Of a DNA stretch of 64,000 nt, positions 58,201 to 64,000 are shown one piece after another. Both the position numbers and the translations under genes were made by a program. The notes beneath the pieces were generated by a model. That model saw only the letters and a program-made list of their open reading frames with translations. It ran no database searches and was not told where the DNA came from. The stretch spans positions 3,908,568-3,972,567 of the forward strand of contig PTEX01000048.1 of assembly GCA_003342815.1 (NCBI GenBank), given 5' to 3'. The DNA comes from Eudromia elegans (taxonomy: Eukaryota; Chordata; Aves; Tinamiformes; Tinamidae). Position 1 is the first letter of the stretch; the number at the start of each line of letters is the position of its first letter.

Positions 58201-61022
58201 GGAGCGTAACAGCCTCAGACTCCCCCTCTCATCAGCACAAGGAGGAGGCCACAAAGACCTGAACTGCCTTCTGAGGGTGACCTACAGCAGTGACATTTAT
58301 TTATGTGTCTTAATTCAGACGATCTGACTCTAGACCAGAAAACACAAAGGCCATTTTTTTGAGGGGAGAGAAACATTTCCTGAGGCAGAGTTAAGCGCCT
58401 AATTCCCATTGAAAGATGAGGAAATGACATGTTAAACCCATTCGGGCAACTGAAAATCCCAGTAATTATTTCTTTACTTTTGTAGGATTGCCCCCGCTTC
58501 ACCCAGCCCTGCCGCAAAGGCGTTCTTGACGGAGGCCTCTCACCCTCACCACTGATCTGTCCTTGCAGGACATAAACGCAGGAGGGCCTCCCACCCTGTG
58601 CAGGGCACGGAATTCATCCTGGGGCACAAAATCTCCCAATGCTACTCGCGGTGTGGCATGGACTAGAGTTAAGGCTAACATTTCCTTGGTGATCATCTGG
58701 CCACAGACCTGAAGGGCTGCCTAGTTTGTCACCCCAGAAGCAATAACATTGTAAAAGCTCCACGTGCCTCTTTCACCACTGATGCAGGTGTCCTCTCACC
58801 ACTGAGGAGGAAGATGATGATATGGGAGCTCGGAACTGACGGGTTTCTAAGCCTGACATGCCCCAGGAGTGCCCATCCGCTCTTTGAAGCATCAGCTGCC
58901 TCATTTATTTAATTTTTTTTCTTTTTTTTATTTCCGCCACTTGAACTTCACTTTTCTGGATATATCTTCTCTGAGCCAGCCATCAGAAACCCTCTGTTCT
59001 GAAGTCTCATTCAGCTCCAGCCTGAGCAGTAATAATAAAAGATTTACTTCTATATTTTCATGTGAGGAGATCTTCACAGAAGTGTATTGTTCTTAGTGGG
59101 GATATACTCTAAAGCAAATAAGAAAAGAAGAACATTTTTTGTGTGTGTATGTGAAATCATTGACATTAAAACACCTCTTGGTTCCCATTTATTCTCTTAC
59201 TAAAACAAATTTTAAAAGTCCTTCACTCAGTCCACAGCATTAACCTTCAAGCAGGAAGGGGATCGACTGCCTTTATTATTTCAGCAGTGTTTCCTAGTTT
59301 GGCTAGTCAGCTAGTGCTAAGAGGGTGTGTGTGCAAATACACATTATAATCACATTACAAATCACTGCCAAACAGAGCAAACACAGACTAAAGTCTGTCT
59401 GCAATCAGAAAAGTGATTGTGGATTGAGCTCCTGCACTTCTGGAGTCAACGGGAATGCACGTCCCAACTTTAGCTCCAGGCAGCTCTACAGAAAGGTGGC
59501 ATCTTCATGGTCAATGCATGTTTTGCTGGCATAGTTATCCGTAGCTATGTTAAATCCACTTAAGCTCCACTGATAAAGTAAGCTGTATTGACTCAGTCAT
59601 TACAGAATCAAAACAGGCTTGGGTGGAGATACCAGAGTCAATTCTGTCTGTGAGTTACCAAATAAATCAACAGTTAAGTTCCTAAATAACAGTCGTGAAG
59701 TTCCTTAAGCCGTAGTTGTTAAAAAAGGGAAAATTTGCAGAAGAATCTTTCTGAAAATTATGTGTTCCCTTTCCAAGCATTAGAATTCAAAGGTCTTCCA
59801 AATGGCTGCTTCCTATGTCTCTCTTCCTAGAGCAGCTGGAAAGCGCCGTGCAGAGAAGACAAGATAGGACATGGGGTTTCAACTTGTGCCTGCACCAAAA
59901 GTGTGAAAGAATTCAGCAGTCTGGGCTCTTATAGGGGCACAGCCTTGAGGAAGTTCCACTAGAAGAACCTGGAGATGTTTCTGGATCTCTGCAGTGACTC
60001 AAGAGCTAATCTAGAGTGTAGTTTAATTTCAGAACAGATTTTGGTCCAGCTGAAGTAGTTTGGCCTCACCTTGAATGAAAGTAGGGTGATACGTACAAGT
60101 GCAAACCTCTAAAAATGAGAAAACTCGTTTTGTCAACTAGAGTGTACTTGATACAGAAACACTGAGAAAGAGGATAAATGCTGGTGTATATAAGATAAAG
60201 CCTCAATGTCCTTTTGTCACTTAGGGTCATGATGCTTATAGAGTCCTCAATGCACACTAACAAACTTCCCCAGCAGCGTTTTCCTCCTTGATTTAGGAGA
60301 GCTTGGACACTGGGAAGCAGCATCAGCCAGAGCCTGGAAGCCGCCGTCATCAGTGGCTGTAGGGTTCAGATGAGAGGGAGGTTTCTTCCAGAGGGAAACT
60401 CGGAGATAGACCTGTAGACTCTCAGAGAGGACTTCTTCAGCTGTGAATTCACACACACATAAATTTAGTCAAAGCAAGTATTTTTCAAAAGGGAAGTGAC
60501 AAAACCGTCTCTTAGAAATACAGAAATAAAAGTGTTGTCCCTGTCACGGGCTCCAGTCAGTCAGCCAGTCCCCACACTGGGAGATGCTCAAATCATTGAA
60601 TAGTGTCTTTCTGCAACAAGGTACCCCTCACTCACAGATAGAGAGCTCAGATGCCTTCCCCTGGCAGAGCAGACTCCTGGCAACAAGGCAGCTTTTGTTC
60701 ACACTATTTTCATTTCCTAGATCCTCCTTGCCTAAGCAAAAGGGAAGATGGGCCCTAAAGGTATTTGGAATACTCAGCCCGTTGGAGATATTTGCTTACG
60801 CAGGCCACAGGGGAGAGCCTGCGAGGGTACGAACGTGTCTGCAAGGAGTTAAGCAAGGACATTGTGTAACACCAGGAAAAGGAGACCCCTGCAGCATCTA
60901 TCCCTGTTCCCGGAAATGGCTGGAGACTGCAAGAAAGACACCTTTGCTTCAAGAAACTTTTATAAAATCTAACTTGTCCTTATTTTTTTTAATCCGTTTT
61001 TTTTTTCCCTTTTCACCCTCAG

Positions 61023-61080
61023 CTCAGGCTGTTTTACATGTTACAGCAAACTGTTCAACCAGCATTTCAAAATGACATAA
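61023..61080 (+). other. Candidate 58-bp mini-exon between strong splice signals
   Basis: On the left there is a branch-point-like 'tctaact' at 60968-60974 and a long pyrimidine tract ending 'cccttttcaccctcag'. On the right, GTAAGT starts at 61081. Only one frame is open, reading LRLFYMLQQTVQPAFQNDI. The base before the donor is A rather than the preferred G. The peptide is not recognised. Acceptors this good recur by chance every few kilobases, so this is a candidate only. Confidence 0.22.
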
Positions 61081-61740
61081 GTAAGTAAATTGAGGGCTCC
61101 ATTTCACTCTGTCCATATCCTGCTCTACTTCTGCTGGCAGGGGTGACATTTGGTGATGCTGCTGCGAGCTGCCTGGAAGCTTCTCCTTGAAAAGCTCCCT
61201 TGGAAGCTCAGCCCTGTTGGTGGTATGGGGCATAACACAGCTATACTGAGAAGATGGCTTTATCTCAGCTCCAAATATTCGGTAAAAAAAGAAATTTTGG
61301 AAAACTGAAAGAGTTCTCACAGGGGCAAGATTAAATTGTTGAGGTGGGGAGAAGGTACATTCTTGCAAAATGTAGGAAGTACCAATATTGTGGTATTCAC
61401 AGAGCTTCACTAGGAATCACAAACTCATGCTGCTATATACAGATGGATTGCATAGCATCAGGTCTGTGCTGGTGTCTGGCAGAATTTTTACCACTTTCAT
61501 TGCAAAAAAGCAGATACCACAGTGAAACGACTGCTTACTTTTTAAATGGTTCTTTCTTTCCTCCTCAGTGTACATCATGGATTTGTCTGCAGCCGAAAAC
61601 ACATGTTCATTTAATTGAATTCAAAGTGGGGAAGTAACCAGCAAGGGTTTAAATTACAAATGGAAAAAAAAAAGTAATTTACAAACTGAGGCCAGTTCTG
61701 TGACTCTGACAACCCACTCTACCAAATCCCTCACTCCCTC

Positions 61741-61759
61741 AAAAAAAAAAAAAAAAAAA
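61741..61759. repeat. Poly(A) run, 19 bases
   Basis: Uninterrupted A homopolymer after 'ctccctc', with no recognised element upstream. Confidence 0.97.
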
Positions 61760-62560
61760 GAGCAAAAGAACAAAACAAAACTTCAAGAGTTTTGCTTGCC
61801 CCAGACTCCGCAAAGTTCAGCCCTTCCTAATCTAATCACTTAAACTCTGCTTAACTGCAAATTCCGGCGTGTTCGCAGCCTTCTGCAGATGGTTATCACA
61901 CCCCTTCAGCCATTCTCTAGCCAAGCTGCGTGCGTGACATTCTTCTAATCCTTGTAAAATCAATGGAAAGCAGCTATCGTTTTTGGATGCTCACAGAAAC
62001 ACATCTTTTCCCAAAGCTATTGGTGACCCTCAGCCATTTATTAGCTGCCTTAGCCATCCACATAAAACCAGTAGAGGGAGGCATTACACAGATGTGGTTC
62101 TCCTGCTGAGGACCGATTTTCAGATATTTAGGGTCAATAATATGAAGCGAGGTCACAACCAACCACAGCTCTGTCTGGCTTATTGGCCAGGCTGGCGGGG
62201 AAAAGAGGGAAAGTTTTTAAAGGATGGGGAAACATGCTTCCTGGCATGGCCAAAATTGCTCTCCTGGTGCTCTAGGTGTTTGCAAGATGATTGAAATTAT
62301 TGTACGAGAGGGTAGTTGAAGAAAAAAAAACTTTGATTCAGATGTTCCATAAAATATGTGGAATGAAACTTTTCCAGGATATTTATGCATTAAATCTGTA
62401 TTGTCTTATGGTGATTTAGCAGATATAAGTCATGCAACTTCCCATACTGTTTTCCCATCCATTTAGGGGCTTTAGGAAACAAAACAACCTATTGTGCCTC
62501 TTCTTATTTCTAGCAGTTTAGTTATGCCTGTGGTAGCAGGAAAAGCTCTTATTAGGCAGG

Positions 62561-62800
62561 ACGTTTACTCTGCAATGTGTACGCTCCCGCTGGGAGGCCA
62601 CAGAATCAAGTTCTCATTATGAACTCTATTTTCACCTCCCACATTGCGAGCATTGGAAGAGAAGGAAAATAGAGGCCATTTGGCCTGTAAGAATATAGAA
62701 TTTCTTCCTTCGGCGAAGTGAATTGAAAACTAATTTTCTAGGAAGAGAAGTTTCTATCAGCAGCACCATTATTTCGGGTTATAGATTTGAATGGCTTTAG
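62561..62800. promoter_or_regulatory. Candidate conserved non-coding regulatory block
   Basis: Moderately AT-rich with retained CpGs ('tacgctcccgc', 'ttgcgagc', 'ttcggcgaag', 'tttcggg') and homeodomain-type cores ('cattatg', 'ctaatttt', 'cattatttcgg'). There is no repeat match and no open frame. Based on texture only. Confidence 0.25.
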
Positions 62801-62924
62801 CACCTGGAACCTCCAGCCAAGATGAGGCTTCAACATTACTGCTGGCTACAGGCTAAACTCAGTGAAAAATCATCTACTGCCAAGAATTTACCATCTAAAT
62901 AGGCAGAGCAAAGGAGATTGATTT

Positions 62925-63055
62925 ATTCCCATTTTACAGATTTTACAGATTTTACCTGGACAAAGCGGACATTAAGACACTTGTCCATGCTCATGCTGCC
63001 AGCAATGGAACCCAGATATCTTGAGTTTGAGCCCAATGCTTTAACCACAAACCCC
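62925..63055 (+). mobile_element. MIR-like SINE relic
   Basis: It begins 'cccattttacagatttt', the MIR 'CCCATTTTACAGATGAGG' start. It continues 'acattaagacacttgtccatg' (MIR GATTAAGTGACTTGCCCA-GG), 'tcatgctgccagcaatggaa' (GTCACACAGC-AG-AGTGG-A), 'acccagatatcttgagtttgagcccaatgc' (ACCCAGGTCTCCTGA...GCCCAGTGC) and 'tttaaccacaa'. The unit 'attttacag' is locally triplicated at 62929-62955, with the last copy incomplete. It is the clearest MIR in the window. Confidence 0.75.
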
Positions 63056-64000
63056 TCCTCTATTCATTTTCAGTGTTTAATTAATGATGATGATGTCTGC
63101 AGCTTCCTTTTATCAAGCCACCCTTTCATCAATTATGATATTGTGGTTATTCCCCCGCTATGTGTATGGCTGTCTTCCAGTTATTACCAGCTCCTGAAAT
63201 CATGTTCACGAGTGTAAAATTTGTTAATCCTTCTCAAGTCCCTTCTTAAATGCAAAGCCAAACTCTGCTTTCAGTGTATGCTCGTTTTTATACGGTTGAC
63301 CAGAGTGGAACAGTAGGGATGCATGAGTTAAGGAAGATTTCTGCTACCATCTACGTTACTGCTTGAAGTGTGAGTTCAGCAAAGAATATCTGTTTCCTCA
63401 AGGACTTTAATATCACAGGAAAAGGGTCTGCTTCCTTCACAACGCTTCTGGCATAGGTCTGAAGGTTCTTCAGGTAAAGGTTAAGTGTTTTTGCTGCTTC
63501 TTCTGGCAAAATCTTGATCTCTTTCCATCTCTTCCATCTCTTGATGCCCTTATTTCTTGTCAATGTTTGTAGCCTGCCAATCCCTCTCCTTCGTAAGGAC
63601 CAAGAGGAGGACTTTGTAGGGAATTTTTTTATCACATTCAATATTTTCCTCTTTTTAAAACAGATCTTGGCTTGCCATCATGACATGAAATTGACTCAGA
63701 ACTATATGTGAATTTTCCATTAACTTTGCATGAGTCTAAGTACACTTCATTGTGTATCAGCACATTGTTTTTACTAAGACAATTTTAGGTAAACAAAAGA
63801 TACGTCATGATGTCATCACAAGCGACTTTATTATATTACTCAGCTTATTTTAGGTAAACCATCTCTTTTCTGGATAAGAATGTGGCCAGGGGTCCTGAGA
63901 AGAATGTCCCTCTGTAACCTGCCTCACTCCCTCAATTTGTGCAATGGAATGAGTGAGTTTCATTCCCATGTGTGACGCCCCACATGCTTACGTGAATGTT
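63056..64000. other. Unique non-coding sequence to window end
   Basis: No gene or repeat recognised. There is a small imperfect tandem of 'ttccatctc' near 63523-63540. Confidence 0.55.

Larger units (their letters stand above)
56286..62924. other. Unique non-coding sequence with homopolymers
   Basis: No gene recognised. It includes a 25-T run (56736), SOX-like 'aacaatgg' near 57270, a strong plus-strand donor match at 57692 ('gcaag' followed by 'gtaagg') without a partner, a possible MIR relic (58120), a candidate mini-exon (61023) and a 19-A run (61741). Confidence 0.5.

Noticed and set aside
58385-58425. 'ttaagcgcctaattcccatt', reminiscent of an old amniote repeat
   Set aside because: Single short word with no paired inverted arm, so I could not support an element.
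59600-59645. Possible antisense CR1 tail ('ttacagaatcaaaacaggct' then 'tgggtggagatacc')
   Set aside because: Only about 40 bases, gaps needed, and the next CR1 block is absent. Too weak to annotate.
60584-61075. 163-codon plus-strand frame
   Set aside because: Runs through a polypyrimidine tract, has no recognisable motif, and is out of frame with the better mini-exon candidate.
262-64000. tRNA, rRNA, CRISPR arrays, LTR/ERV pairs, telomeric arrays, phage or bacterial operons
   Set aside because: Looked for on both strands by eye. No cloverleaf with A/B boxes, no regularly spaced repeats with unique spacers, no LTR pair or retroviral gag/pol/env frame, no TTAGGG array and no operon-like gene packing. 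The sequence is vertebrate non-coding DNA.

Overview
This window looks like vertebrate nuclear DNA from a sauropsid, most likely a bird. The main evidence is a set of CR1 LINE copies. Three match the 3' half of the modern avian CR1 reverse-transcriptase ORF closely, and several much older, heavily diverged copies match the deep amniote CR1/L3-like consensus. A few MIR-like SINE relics are also present. There are no Alu, L1 or B-type SINEs, the overall repeat load is low, and microsatellites and A/T homopolymers are scattered throughout. A turtle or crocodilian cannot be formally excluded. The first 261 bases are an assembly gap, and there is one N inside a GAAA microsatellite.

I could not recognise any complete protein-coding gene, tRNA, rRNA, CRISPR array or intact transposon. 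Most open frames are short chance frames or lie in repeats. The window therefore reads as a gene-poor intergenic region or a long intron. The one promoter-like spot is a CpG-dense block at about 14.70-15.06 kb. It overlaps a 210-bp frame on the minus strand bounded by an acceptor-like and a strong donor-like splice signal. Weaker splice-bounded frames occur near 34.05-34.16 kb and 61.02-61.08 kb.

Layout: gap (1-261); unique sequence; avian CR1 (1.73-2.17 kb, +); unique; old CR1 (8.39-8.64 kb, -); unique with a GC-rich patch ending in a 23-A run (10.1-10.35 kb); CpG-island-like block (14.7-15.1 kb); purine/GAAA tract (15.74-16.13 kb); avian CR1 (16.87-17.38 kb, +); long unique stretch with several perfect short palindromes (25.3-25.7 kb); internally deleted avian CR1 with a retained RT frame (26.80-27.26 kb, -); unique, including candidate regulatory blocks at 31.4 and 33.3 kb; an inverted-repeat relic (34.48-34.54 kb); a 720-bp open frame (36.3-37.0 kb); MIR relic (40.02 kb); a nearly 1-kb ancient CR1 (40.50-41.47 kb, -); unique; ancient CR1 (51.85-52.25 kb, +) followed by an AAAT microsatellite; two 12-bp perfect hairpins (53.47 and 55.15 kb), the second abutting another ancient CR1 (55.18-55.43 kb, -); a CR1 3' tail (56.24 kb, +); unique; MIR relic (62.93 kb); unique to the end.

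The genes cannot be described as working together because none is confidently identified. The most plausible role for the non-repeat sequence is regulatory: AT-rich blocks with retained CpGs and clustered TAAT/E-box/octamer motifs. That is an inference which only cross-species alignment or chromatin data can test. I found no clear sign of an undescribed biological system. The observations most worth checking are the CpG block with its splice-bounded frame, the RT-bearing but internally deleted CR1, the long ancient CR1 copies, and the perfect hairpins.
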